Positions 11,381-21,160 of a stretch of DNA of 64,000 nucleotides are shown one piece after another; the first letter of the stretch is position 1; every line of letters begins with the position of its first letter. Source of the stretch: Ascarosepion bandense (Eukaryota; Mollusca; Cephalopoda; Sepiida; Sepiidae); the NCBI GenBank assembly GCA_037127315.1, contig JBBBDQ010000350.1, positions 1,950,501-2,014,500 of the forward strand, written 5' to 3'. The notes below the pieces were generated by a model, which worked only from the letters and a program-made list of their open reading frames with translations, had not been told where the DNA came from and did no database searches. Made by a program: the position numbers and the translations under genes.

Positions 11381-11870
11381 TTGACAGTATTTACATTATT
11401 TGAACTATTGTCCTCATCTTTGTTGCTATTTGTATGTTTTGGCCGTTGTACACTCTGGCCATCTTCAGGTGCTAGGAATTTCAAACCTCACCCTTTATTG
11501 CAATCACTGGGGTGTATCATTCTCATTCCTTGCATATTAATGCCTCAATTGGAAGTCCTTAAGGACACGTGACCCAGTGGATATAGGCATTATTTAGTTC
11601 CTGTGACTTGACCCAAAGAGTTGTGAGTTTAATACAGCAGTGGTGAACAAGTAACTTGCAGGGTTAGAGGGAGATAACTCATAACTTCCAATCGAAGCAT
11701 TATTAAGCAAGGAATGAGGATGATATACCCCAGTGATTATAATAAAGGGTTTGGTTAAAAATTCCTAGCACCTGAAGAAGGCCAAAGCATACAATGGCCA
11801 AAACATTATACAAATGGCAACAAAGATGAGGACAATAGTCCGAATAATGTAAATACTGTAAGTGCTACCT
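11381..11870. mobile_element. Second SINE family, inverted pair
   Basis: A minus-oriented part (about 11381-11555) and a plus-oriented part (about 11556-11870) share the same 3' sequence in opposite directions (gccattgtacactc-type block, cctcatctttgttgctattt, and its reverse complement near 11830). The centre (11556-11640) has a tRNA-like head: gacccagtggata (A-box-like) and gagtttaatac (B-box-like). The same arrangement is seen at 25036-25415, so the inverted layout may belong to the family itself. Confidence 0.6.
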
Positions 11871-12154
11871 TCTCAGGAATATTGACAAATATTAGAAAAA
11901 TTTGGTATAATGGAAAATTAGACTAAATGCTAGTTGCTCAAAACTTTAAGACATTATTTAAACGAAGCTTTAATTGGTAAACATACAACAAAATTTAGTA
12001 ATTTAAGTTCAAACATTAGTGCAGTTACCGGTATCGCATGCATTAGATTAGGTAAAAACATGGCAAAGTCTAAAACGTTGAGAGTTTGAATGAAGCAGAA
12101 TTATCCAGCTGCAAAAGCAAGCTCTCTCTTAAAAAATCTCACATTGCTGGTGAG

Positions 12155-12712
12155 ATTTTTCTTCTTCATGTGCCATGTTTCTTTAAGATGTAGGCAATCA
12201 TGGCCTTCCCCTGTTTCTTGTCACTCTTAATGCTTTTTGTCTTGGTATCTCTCCCAAATCCCGCTGCACCATCCATTTGCTCAAGCCCTTCAAATATGTC
12301 TCATGCTGCTTTTCTCTGTCTATCTTTCCCGCTATCCATCCTGTATCAGATTCACCAAACCTTACTTGCTCGTCTGTCTCTTCATGATTTTAAAAATAAG
12401 TTTTCTTCTCGTTTGCATCCACCTCGTCGTTGCTCACATGCTTGGTTCATGATATCTTCAGCATCCTTCTGTAAAACCATATTTCTGCTGCCTCAAACCT
12501 CTCCTTCATCCTTGAAGAGAGAACGTTCAACATTCACTGCCATACAAAAAAACAACTATCATATAACAGTCCAGCCTGGTTTTCTCGGTTTTCAATAAGA
12601 TTTTCCTGTCTCTCAGTATTCTGATTAGCTTTTGAAATGTGTCCTTGGTCATGCCAATCTGTCTTTGGATCTCAGTGTCACATTTTCCATCCTCTGTTAG
12701 AATGCTTCCCAG
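12155..12712 (-). pseudogene. RTE retrotransposon, C-terminal fragment
   Basis: Begins with the family 3' tail (ttcttcttcatgtgcc) and on the minus strand encodes remains of the RTE C-terminal region, including GDGKCD-like EDGKCDTEIQRQIGM and YGSEC. The RTE copy continues at 13818-14360. The two halves are separated by a candidate solo LTR and a deleted Tc1/mariner element. Frameshifts and stops throughout; not functional. Confidence 0.8.
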
Positions 12713-13236
12713 TGGAGGGAAACAATAGTTGTCTTCTCTTAAGGGAAACAACAGTTGTCTTCCCTTTTGAGGAACTCTTTTTTTTATCTGAGAGTAGTTC
12801 CCTTCCTGGCTTTAGTGTGGGTAACCAAGAGGAGCATTTGCTGGTGTAACGATATGTAGGGAAACAATAGTTGTCTTTCCTTTTGAGGAACTCTTTTTTT
12901 ATCTGGGGGGTAGTTCTCTTCCTGGCTTTTGTGCAGGTAACCAAGGAAAGCATTTGCTGGTGTAATGGTATGTTGTTTTTTATCTAGACTTGCTAAAAAC
13001 ATTCTTGTCCATTTGGACATGAACATTCTTCTTGTTTTGGCATGTACTTAAACATACTTAATGTATTGTACTTGTTTTCATCATATTAAATACTTATTTG
13101 TTATTGCCATATAACTTGTCCTTCTTTTTATTACACATGCTACGGCAACGTATATATGTACACTAATGAATGTGTACATTGTTTATATTAGTATCGCGTA
13201 ACTGGAAATACCACCAGTTTCCAACCAATACTAACA
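12713..13236. mobile_element. Candidate solo LTR inserted in an RTE copy
   Basis: This 524-bp insertion starts TG and ends CA and is flanked by CCAG on both sides (12709-12712 and 13237-13240). Removing one CCAG and the insertion joins ...cttcccag to gtatttaaat, which matches the uninterrupted RTE at 54500-54530 (cttcttaggtatttaaat). On the minus strand it would begin TGTTAGTATTGG, a usual LTR start. It contains two ~118-bp tandem units. No internal retrovirus-like genes were seen. Confidence 0.55.
12741..12975. repeat. Two tandem ~118-bp units
   Basis: The unit starting gggaaacaacagttgtctt at 12741 is repeated from 12859, each with gaggaactc, a T-run, atctg, cttcctggctt and gcatttgctggtgtaa in the same order. 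A shorter partial copy of the start lies at 12717-12740. Both lie inside the candidate LTR. Confidence 0.85.
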
Positions 13237-13243
13237 CCAGGTA

Positions 13244-13817
13244 CAGGGTAACGTCAAAAAAATGGGAATTTTTTAAGTGCATATTAGCAGACATAAGCAA
13301 GTGGCAGTACTGTAAAACAGTGGCCTTACGAAGTCCACACTCTGCTATTTCAAAAACCATGGATCAGTGGAACGGGCAACAGCATGTGTTAGCCATAAAA
13401 ATGTTTTATAAAAATGGTGATAGTTTGACAGCTGCGCAGAGGAAGTTCCGTCATATTTGTCAGTTTGTGATTTTTTTCTTGTGGGCCCATCTCAAGAGTA
13501 AAGTGTACATGACTCAACCAAAAATTCTGAATGAGTTAAAACAGAGAATTCAGGATGAAATTCCCAGTATCTCAGCTGAGATGTTGCAGCAGTCAATGAG
13601 GAATCTCAACAGCAGATTTCAAGAATGCATTCGTACAGAAGGACACCATCTACAGGACTTAATTTTTAAAAAATGAAAATTTCATCATTGTTTCTTAAAT
13701 GACATGTTTTAAGGTTTCAATTACTTTGAATAAAATATTTTTCTTCCATCACTCTTGGTTTTATTGGATTGTTAAAAAGTTCCTGTTTTTTGTTTGTTTT
13801 TTTTTTTGGTCACCCTG
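13244..13817 (+). mobile_element. Tc1/mariner-superfamily element, internally deleted
   Basis: Starts CAGGGTAACG and ends GTCACCCTG with a TA on each side (13242-13243 and 13818-13819), the target choice of the IS630-Tc1-mariner superfamily. Inverted ends continue inward (ggaattttttaa left, ttaaaaagttcc right). Inside is a single frame that joins the two ends of a transposase. The element sits in an RTE copy at its ggTAtttaaat site. The 574-bp length is far below the usual 1.3 kb or more. Confidence 0.85.
13359..13676 (+). pseudogene. Transposase ends fused by internal deletion
   Basis: From ATG at 13359 an open frame of about 105 codons begins MDQWNGQQHVLAIKMFY, the helix-turn-helix start of a mariner-like transposase, and after about 35 residues (near FRHIC) jumps to the C-terminal end: FFLWAHLKSKVY, then a block PKILNELKQRIQDEIPSISA and GHHLQDLIFKK. 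The catalytic aspartate triad region is absent. It could bind ends but could not catalyse transposition. An open frame extends upstream through the terminal repeat to 13170, but the family start is at 13359. Confidence 0.8.
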
Positions 13818-14360
13818 TATTTAAATTTCTTCACTTGTTTTATTTTAGTTTCCCTAACCTGTAGATGGCATTTTAGAATCTTCTTTTTGCTGATGACCAC
13901 ATATTGTTTTCTTTAAGTTTAGGTTCAGTCCTTTCTTTTCACTTTCTCTTCCTACCACCCTGCATTTTCCTTAACATATCTGCTGTCAGCTGTGTTTTCC
14001 ACATATCTTATATTGTTGAGAACATGGCTGCCAATGACAAATCCTGGTAAAGAATCTCTCTCTCTTGCTCTCTCTCTCAGAATTGTTTCACTGTACAGGT
14101 TGAATAGATCTGGTGAGAAAACACATCCTTGTCTTACACTCCTTTCCATTTTTTTTTTCTTTTTGTATACTTGCTGAATTTATTTCCTGTCCATATGCAA
14201 GTGGCTTGCTGCCAATATAGGTTCTTGATTATTCTAATGCCTTTCCTGTTGCCAAGCATCTCCAAGTGTTTGTAGTGTCCTTTGTCTCATGCCTTTGCGT
14301 AGGCTGAAGCACAAATGCAGTCCATCTGCATTTATATTGCTCTTTCAGATAGCAATCATC
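13818..14360 (-). pseudogene. RTE retrotransposon, reverse transcriptase fragment
   Basis: Continuation of the copy at 12155-12712. On the minus strand it gives RQGCVFSPDLFNLYSE (the motif before the active site in the RTE at 38512) and LNNIRYVENTADS, where the expected YADD has become YVEN, so the catalytic aspartates are lost. A (GA)-rich expansion lies between these motifs (RERARERDS). It degenerates beyond 14360. Confidence 0.8.
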
Positions 14361-14614
14361 ATTCGAATTCTGATGAACAGAAATCACAGCTGGTGAGATT
14401 AGACATTGTAAAACAGCTGTTGCAAATTTCTTAAAAGACCATGTGAGACACAGAACAAGAATTTGGCCAGAAGTATATGTACTTTATATTTTTGATTATA
14501 GCATCAGGCATATTATATCAAGCTATATTGTGTTGTTATCAGTTTACTTTGAAACTTCAGATTAAATGCTTTCTACTCCAAATCCTAATTACAAAATAAA
14601 AAAAATTGATCATT

Positions 14615-14826
14615 TTACAGTCAGTCAGTCTGTTAAGTGCCATACATGATACATGCTTGAACAATCATGTCTTGGAAGAGATATGAATGACTGAGCAGAA
14701 GATCATTTTGCAGTAGGTTGCCATTACTTTTTGTGGTAGACTGGTTGCCAACCAAGGCTATAGAATCCAATATGCTCTGCTATTTAATCCATTGTTAGAG
14801 AGAGAAGCAATGGATTAATACCTTTC
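14615..14826 (-). mobile_element. Octopus-type SINE, 3' half, split by a LINE
   Basis: Reverse complement of the SINE 3' half (agtcagtctgttaagtgcca through ggattaatacctttcc). The 5' half, with the tRNA-like head, resumes at 15125-15194. The LINE 3' end at 14828-15124 lies between them, so the SINE is older. Confidence 0.8.
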
Positions 14827-14827
14827 C

Positions 14828-15124
14828 AAAGGTTTTTGTTTTAATCGTTTCACTCCAAGCAAGGTGGTACCACCACTGATGCGCAGGGGGCTACATAAGA
14901 GTAAAAGTTTTGACAAGAGGAGAGTGAAGAGAAGGACGGACCAGTTAAAGGGGGTGTCAGAGAAAGGGCAAAAGAAGGATGGAAACACAGGTGTGAAGAC
15001 AGTTGCAAAGGTAGAGAGAAAGAAAAAGAACAAGATATACAGGGTGATGTAGAAAGAACTGGAGTCACGTGGATAAGAGATGGGTATTGATATTGCATTT
15101 AAATTCCTGGAGGTTTGCATGTAA
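14828..15124 (-). pseudogene. LINE 3' end nested in a SINE
   Basis: T-run (tttttgtttt), inverted LINE tail (cactccaagcaaggtggtac and gcgcagggggctacataag), purine-rich UTR and a short coding remnant ending NLNAISIPI (the NLQEFKCKV-like last helix). A 5'-truncated insertion of the Jockey/CR1-like family. Confidence 0.8.
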
Positions 15125-15194
15125 GCAGCTGCAACAAATTTGACTGAACACAACTCTTATTTTGAGCCAATGTCCACTGCACCACAATGCACAT
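15125..15194 (-). mobile_element. Octopus-type SINE, tRNA-like head (split copy)
   Basis: Reverse complement of the SINE head: caacaaatttgactg, then tgtccactgcaccacaatgc, which corresponds to GCRTTGTGGTGCAGTGGATA in the sense direction. Belongs with 14615-14826. Confidence 0.7.
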
Positions 15195-15389
15195 TATAGA
15201 TTACATACTGTTACAAAAAAATAAGAACAACTTTCCAAAAAATGAAATATATGCAAACAAAGAATGAATATCTTTCAATATGGTAGACTACATCCCAAAC
15301 CCTTGGAAAGGAAATTTATCTCACTGATATATTGAGAGAAAAGATTAATGGAATAATAATTGCTCAATAGGTAAATAGTAAATAAATTT

Positions 15390-15414
15390 GTTTCATGCTA
15401 AATGCAATCATCAG
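15390..15414 (-). repeat. CTGATGA-hairpin-GAAAC motif
   Basis: On the minus strand: CTGATGA, T, TGC-loop-GCA, T, GAAAC. Same pattern as at 55300-55324 and 1505-1529. Confidence 0.5.
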
Positions 15415-15534
15415 GCTTGACAATTACATTTAACATGAAAGACCGATACCTCTGGGTGTTAACTTCAATGCTATTTTATATTTACATGTGCTTTATACTG
15501 AGGAGTTTAACCCATAACTTGTTTAAAAATGGAA

Positions 15535-15556
15535 TATATATATATATATATATATT
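15535..15556. repeat. (TA)n microsatellite
   Basis: Short TA run about 120 bp from the CTGATGA motif. Close by (15565-15605) a 20-bp palindrome, gaattgtttgga/tccaaacaatt, is visible. Confidence 0.9.
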
Positions 15557-15843
15557 AGCTTTAGAATTGTTTGGAAACTATCAGTGGTTTCCAAACAATT
15601 TTTTAGCTGAATTTTGGAATTAAATTTGTGATAAAAAGTACATTTTAAAATTTTTGAAAGATGAGATAACCATGGATTTAAAGTCAGAATATTATCATTG
15701 ATAACTCTCCCCACTAATTTGCAAACCTTAGTTACTATATTCTTAATATATGATATAATGCAAAAACGATAAAATTAGTCAATAATTATTTATAACTGTT
15801 TATACTGGGACTCATGCATGCAATTACAAGTCATCTATAATAT

Positions 15844-16136
15844 TGTTGGGATGCCCGCGCCTATTCGGCTATAATGGACTATTCCATTACTATGTAAAGT
15901 AATGGTGGCATCTACGTAGGAGAGTGTGCCGAGCAGCCGTATCGACAAGTCAGTCATAGACTTCCGGTGACGACCCGGAAGTACCCATTGCTCGTACTAC
16001 GTCTTACGACGGTTGAGACGATTAACCTCTATTCTTGTATTGGATACTAATAACCTTTGTAAATACTATTTTCACGGAATACAACAATTAACCTATTCCT
16101 GTTGTTGAGTTATTTATTCTTACTCACAACACAACA
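15844..16136. mobile_element. Solo LTR with 5-bp target duplication
   Basis: This 293-bp segment begins TGTTGGGATG and ends CACAACA, so the ends form the inverted pair TGTTG/CAACA. It is flanked by AATAT on both sides (15839-15843 and 16137-16141). The length, TG...CA ends and 5-bp duplication are as expected for the long terminal repeat of a Ty3/Gypsy or BEL-type retrotransposon left after recombination. The interior is less AT-rich than its surroundings (cggaag, gacgacccgg). Orientation is not settled. Confidence 0.85.
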
Positions 16137-16179
16137 AATATTTATTTTAAATTTTGGCAAATGAGTTTTGTTTTTTTTT

Positions 16180-16500
16180 AAGTTTCTAAATCTTTTGATT
16201 GTCTTTCAATCATTCTGCCTCACCTGCTATCCTCTTCTGGTGCAGAAGAACATTACCAAAAATCAATTTTTGAAGAAAAAAAATATTAACAGATATATAT
16301 TTTTGAAGAAAAATATATATACCAATGATACATTTGACTCCCAACAAAACTCTCTTTACAAAAATATGTCAATGAAACCTGATCTACAAACTGATTTCTT
16401 ACAAAGAATACATTGTCTATTCATATGAATCTATTGTAAAAATCTTGTCATCATTAAATGACCCATTGATATTGATATGCCATAAAACAAAACAAACTGA
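16180..16500 (+). mobile_element. Dispersed repeat family D, fragment
   Basis: Shares with 43975-44672 the repeated unit ttgaagaaaaaaatatta, the block aaatatgtcaatgaaacct and the stretch tgatttcttacaaagaatac, and ends in the family 3' motif with atgccataaaacaaaac. It lies just past the solo LTR. The family has no recognised coding part. Confidence 0.75.
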
Positions 16501-17089
16501 ACCAAACTGAGTGAAGATATCTTCCAAAATATTTGAACCTAGAATTATAGTCACATGACCATAGGTAATGGCAAATAAAGTTTGAAAAAAAAATCTAATT
16601 AGAAGATAGTAAGAAAATATTTTGAAAGGAAAAGATGTTGCTTAACAGCCTAAAGATTTTCTTTGTTGCCGAGACTGAATTTCTCAAATTTCTGAAAACA
16701 TGTATGCAAGATATTTTTTCCTTCTCTGAAAATTCTTTTTAGCATTTAAACCAACTTTTTTTATCATTACTGCCAGTTTTTTCTTATTTTTCAACCACTC
16801 CCTCCAAAGAAATATAACTCTTTATGCACAATGTGTTATTCAGTATTTTTCTTTGCTTTCTGAATATGGCCTCCAGATATGAGTTAAATGCTAGAACTTG
16901 TATCTCGAGAAAAAAATCTTTGTTGTTCTTGAATTTTTAATGCAATATTCACTTGTGAAAAAAAGTTGTTCTTACGATCTGAAATATGTTTCAACTATAA
17001 ATCACCTGCAAAGGGTTGATGAGTCATAAAAAATACAATTCAATCATGATAAATTAAAAAGTTTTAATATTTCTAAGAGAAGCTCTAGT

Positions 17090-17236
17090 GATATCAACAA
17101 ACAAAATCATTCCAAAGGAAAATGGATATAGGAGAAAAAACGATGCCAAGACACAACGAAATACTGGAAAAGGAAATAAGGAGCAAATACTGACATGCTA
17201 ATGAAAACTGGCTCAACAAATGTGCAGAAATAGATT
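17090..17236 (+). pseudogene. RTE fragment (region before the RT core)
   Basis: Aligned by eye to 37500-37690 of the long RTE copy: ttccaaaggaaaa, ggaaataaggagcaaata (ggagataaggaacaaatg) and aactggctcaacaaatgtgc followed by agaaatag. Interrupted on its right side by the short retroposon at 17237. Confidence 0.55.
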
Positions 17237-17443
17237 GCACTAATTGGAATAGATAGACTACACTATCGCCCGGTTCACACTCCACCCACGTCTATTGAAC
17301 AGGTGAAGAGGCTAATCTCTTGTTCCTTGTTTAGGATGTGGTTTCTGACTTTCTCTTTTCCAATCTTTTCACTCCTATGTAGCCCCCAGCACTTCAGTGG
17401 CGTTACCACCTTGCTTGGGGTGATATGATTAAAAAAAAAAAAA
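17237..17443 (+). mobile_element. Short retroposon with LINE-type 3' tail, monomer
   Basis: Begins ggaatagatagac, then cgcccggttcacactccacc, and ends with the tail tatgtagcccccagcacttc...gcttggggtgatatgatt plus an A-run. The last ~75 bp match the 3' end of the Jockey/CR1-like LINE (18820-18885), which suggests movement by that LINE. The head does not look like a tRNA. Confidence 0.8.
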
Positions 17444-17681
17444 TTTCAATTCTACATTGATATGAGACTATCTGTAAATCCCCTGACCCCAAATATGGGT
17501 GATTATTTTCTGAAAATGCCTTTTTCCTTGTATAAAAAGAGAAACACAATTTATTCATTTTTTTCTATGGCATAAGTATTTTTTTTATCATATTTGATGA
17601 TCTAAATATTTAATTAAGCATAGTTTAGTATTTGTCTATATTTCTGAGATGAAATAGTATTTGCACTATTTACTATTTGCT

Positions 17682-18076
17682 GATGTGCGTTGTGGTCCAG
17701 TGGATATCGACTCGGAACAAGAAATCGGAGAGCCGAGTTCGAATTCCAGTTGAATTCGTTGCAATCATATACGCACAAATACCCTTGGGAAAGGTATTAA
17801 TCCGTCTCTTTCCTCCAGCTATGGGTCAAATAACAGGACGGATTGGGTTCTATAGCCTTGATTGGCAACTAGTCTACCGCAGAAAGCAATGGCAACCTAC
17901 TGCAGGATAATCTTCTGCCCAGTCAGCCATGTCTCTTTCGAGACATGATCACCCAAGCGTGTATCACGTATGGTACTTAACTGACTATTTGCTGAAGAAG
18001 ATTGCAGTGTACAATGGCCAAAATGTCATACGAATTGGCAACCAAGATGAGGACAATAGTCTGAATAATGTAATGG
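17682..18076 (+). mobile_element. Octopus-type tRNA SINE, full length with extra tail
   Basis: The tRNA-like head tgcgttgtggtccagtggat is followed by gagttcgaattcc (B-box region), the body with ctatagccttgattggcaac, and the 3' end at ttaactgac. An extra 3' segment (17986-18072: gctgaagaagattgcag through gacaatagtctgaataatg) matches the tail of the second SINE family at 11765-11865. The element ends where a LINE frame begins, so the two insertions are adjacent. Confidence 0.85.
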
Positions 18077-18890
18077 GCCAGGCTTGCCTCCCAGAGAGTA
18101 AAACATTACACCTCCTTGGTCTCACACTTTCAGCGGACCTCAAATGGAATGACTATATTGAATCCATTGCTAAATCCACTGCTATGAAAGTCGGTTCTCT
18201 GTGCAGGGCCCAGAAGTTTTTTCTGTCTGAATCTATCCTGCACATATATAAATCTACCATCCACCCATGCATTGAATACTGCTGCCATATCTGCTCGGGT
18301 GCCCCTGCTATTCTCCTTGGGCTTCTAGACAAGGTACAGCAGAGGGTCTGTAATGTGATCGATACCGGCTTGGCAGACCGCCTGCAGTCTCTCTCTTATT
18401 GGCACGACATGGCTTCCCTGTGTCTATTCTATAAATACTTTCACGGTTTCTGCTCTGATGAACTTAAATCACTGGTGCCCCCTAGATATGAATTTGCACG
18501 AGATACTAGATTAGCAACTAGATCCCACCCTTTTACAGTGAAACCGATAAAATGCAACCGCAGCTTCTCCTCCAACAGTTTCTTTTCTCGCACTTCCCGA
18601 CTGTGGAATTCCCTTCCACATTATTGCTTCCCCGACGACTACAATCTCCAGGAGTTTAAATGTAAGGTTAATAGACACCTCCTAACACACTAACTCGCTC
18701 CCATTCTTTCAAACACTCTTCCCATCTACCCAACCCTCATCCTCAGTATCCTTACCCATCTATCACCTTCCTTCTGACATTTCCTATATCTAACCACTCT
18801 TTCTATTTACCTTCCCCTATGTAGCCCCATACGCAATAGTGGCACTGGAATGCCTTGCTTGGGGTGAAATGATTAAAAAAAAAAAGTAGT
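18073..18890 (+). pseudogene. Jockey/CR1-like LINE, C-terminal ORF and 3' UTR
   Basis: The best-preserved copy of this LINE: an uninterrupted frame from about 18073 to 18693 (about 206 codons) covering the region after the reverse transcriptase active site: LGLTLSADLKWNDYIES (thumb region), HIYKSTIHPCIEYCCHIC, LLDKVQQRVCNVI and RLWNSLPHYCFPDDYNLQEF. The pyrimidine-rich 3' UTR (18694-18820), tail tatgtagccccatacgcaat and A-run (18873-18885) follow. The frame stays open upstream through the SINE to 17929, but that part is SINE sequence. There is no endonuclease or active site, so it is a 5'-truncated dead copy, perhaps young because it has no stops. Confidence 0.9.
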
Positions 18891-19010
18891 GTAAGCACTA
18901 GCACACTAGTGAGGTACACAATAAATGTCTTATTAGAACAAAATCAAATTGAATTATGTTGACGTTACTTATATTTCAACACATTTTATGACTACTACCC
19001 TTTCCCAGGA
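18887..19010 (+). repeat. Direct duplication, copy 1
   Basis: gtgtaagcactagcacactag through actactaccctttccca recurs at 19629-19757 with few changes. The two flank the SINE cluster 19012-19628. Confidence 0.85.
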
Positions 19011-19011
19011 T

Positions 19012-19320
19012 GTGCGTTGTGGTGCATTGGATATCGGCTCGGAACGAGAAATCGGGCAGCTGAGTTCGAATTCCAGCTGAATTCATTGCCTTCACTTACA
19101 CGCAAATACCCTTGGGGAAGGTATTAATCCATCTATTCCTTCCAGTTATGGATTAAATAACAGGACAGATTGGGTTCTATAGCCTTTGTCGGCAACCAGT
19201 CTACCACAGAAAGTAATGGCAACCTACTGTGGGATAATCTTCTGCCCAGTCAGTCATGTCTCTTTCGAGACATGATCACCCAAGCGTGTATCACGTATGG
19301 CACTTAACTGACTGACTGAA
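19012..19320 (+). mobile_element. Octopus-type tRNA SINE, full length
   Basis: Head gatgtgcgttgtggtgcatt, B-box region gagttcgaattcc, body with tctatagcctttgtcggcaa and end cttaactgactgactg. Good match to the consensus formed by the other copies; no clear target duplication. Confidence 0.9.
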
Positions 19321-19361
19321 TATAATAGTTGAAAACAATTAAAACTGCTACTGGGCGTAAA

Positions 19362-19410
19362 GTGGGGGATCTGTTTTCTATTGTTATGAAGTAATAAACT
19401 GATCCCCCAC
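19362..19410. mobile_element. 49-bp inverted-end element, copy 1
   Basis: Starts GTGGGGGATC and ends GATCCCCCAC, flanked by TAAA on both sides (19358-19361 and 19411-19414). A second 49-bp unit with the same ends lies at 54211-54259. Too short to code for anything. Confidence 0.6.
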
Positions 19411-19414
19411 TAAA

Positions 19415-19628
19415 TACTAGCCAGCTAGTCTACCACAGAAAGCAATGGCAACCTACTGCAGGATAATCTTCTGCTCAGTCAGTCATGTCTCTTTCAAAAC
19501 ATGATCGCCCAAGCATGTATCACATATGGCACTTAACTGACTGACTATTTGCTGAAGAGGGTCAGAGTGTAAAATGGCCAAAATGTCATACAAATTGGCA
19601 ACCAAGATAAGGACAATAGTTTGAATAA
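19415..19628 (+). mobile_element. Octopus-type SINE, 3' half with extra tail
   Basis: Begins inside the body (ccagctagtctaccacagaa), runs to cttaactgactgac, then carries the same extra tail as 17986-18072 (gctgaagagggtcagag through gtttgaataat). Confidence 0.8.
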
Positions 19629-19757
19629 TAGTGTAAGCATAGTTTAGTCTAGCACACTAGTGAGGTACACAATAAAGATCATGTTAGAACAAAATCGAAT
19701 TGAGTTATGTTACTTATATTTCAACACACTTTATGACTGCTACCCTTTCCCACTTTA
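19629..19757 (+). repeat. Direct duplication, copy 2
   Basis: Second copy of 18887-19010. Together they suggest a local duplication of about 740 bp or exchange between nearby repeats. Confidence 0.85.
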
Positions 19758-20509
19758 TGGCATACCACACTTGTATTTTTGGCACCAATTTGTTAAATTT
19801 TGTATTTCTTATTAGTTCCAGAAAATAAATTAAATGCAACGTACATGTAAATATTTTATTTATCACCACTTCTTTTAATACTAAAGTATGAGCAAAGGGC
19901 CCACATTGCAACAAGTTATGGACCCAGCAAAAACAAACTACATTTTGATGAAGATGGCTCTCCATCATTTGTGTCTAAATCAAAAATATATTTGCCAAAA
20001 TTTTTATCTTTTGCTTGCTTCTGCCAGTTCCAGATCCAAATTAGAAAGATAAATGTATTTTGCACAATTATTCCAAATAAGATGTTTTGCTGTTTATTTT
20101 TATAAATAAAATATAATTTTTGTTGATTGAAATGAGCTCAAAATTAGAAAATATTATTTTATTTGCTGTCTGTCAAGAATAACATAAATAGAATTAGTAA
20201 TATGAAGGGTAGACATGAGGCCCAGAATCTGTTAATTTCTTGAAACTTTAAATTCAGAATGCCACAGATTATGCTAACAATGGTTTAAAAACTCAAATGC
20301 ATAAGGAAACTGGTAAACCAATGAGAATCAAATAACACAAAAGTAAAAATGGCAGAATTTCTTTATTCTTTATATCTCATTCTCTGATGAAGCTTTAATA
20401 AAAGTGAAATATGTTAGATTGATACATATTTTCTATTTGTTCTCTATCTTATTCTATTGGATTTTCATCCATCTTTATTCCTAACTCATATACAAATAAA
20501 TAATATTAT

Positions 20510-20690
20510 ATTATTATTATTAATACAATAATATAAAAATCCACAATCCAGTTTCACGTGATAAGACAGCCAATCAGGCTGAAAAATATGTTTTATCTGC
20601 CTAATGATTTTTTTTATTGCATGAAACTTTGAGTTGTGGATTTTGATATTATTGTATTAATATCATTATAATAATGTTATATCTAAGCTC
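20510..20690. repeat. Foldback element with GAAAC-type motifs
   Basis: The left arm (20512-20560; attaatacaataatat then atccacaatccagtttcacg) is the reverse complement of the right arm (20618-20672; gcatgaaactttgagttgtg then atattattgtattaat). Each arm carries a diverged CTGAT...GAAAC motif pointing outward (left on minus: cctgattggc then gtgaaac; right on plus: cctaatgatt then gcatgaaac). Confidence 0.7.
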
Positions 20691-21142
20691 TGTCAACTTT
20701 AACATTAAGCTCTCAGTTTAAGATTTTAGTTTATTTTGTTTATTATTTATGTGTTATATATGTATATATATACACATACACAATTTGTATTAAAAATAAT
20801 AAACAAGATGCTGTGGTAAATATTTTTATATAATTTTTAATTTGATTTTATAATATGACTCTACTTTTAGCCATTATCAAAGCTGAATTATTTCCTTTTT
20901 TGTTTTTAATTGAATGTATAAATTGTTTTAAGTATGTATCTAAAGTAATAGGAATGTTTTTTCTAAACCTGGTCATCACATTGTATCCATGTTTTTAGTT
21001 GATAGTGAATGTTAGCTTTTCTTTTTTTTTATTTATAATCCTTCTATCAGATGGGTCTACATTTGAATTATCAACAAGTATATTACAGGTAGTTTGATAG
21101 GTCTCCATGTATAATTAAATGATACCTTTATATATGTTTGTT

Positions 21143-21160
21143 TATATATATATATATATA
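21143..21160. repeat. (TA)n microsatellite at the Penelope-like 3' end
   Basis: TA run directly beside the 3' end of the Penelope-like element; another borders its 5' end at 23347. Confidence 0.9.
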
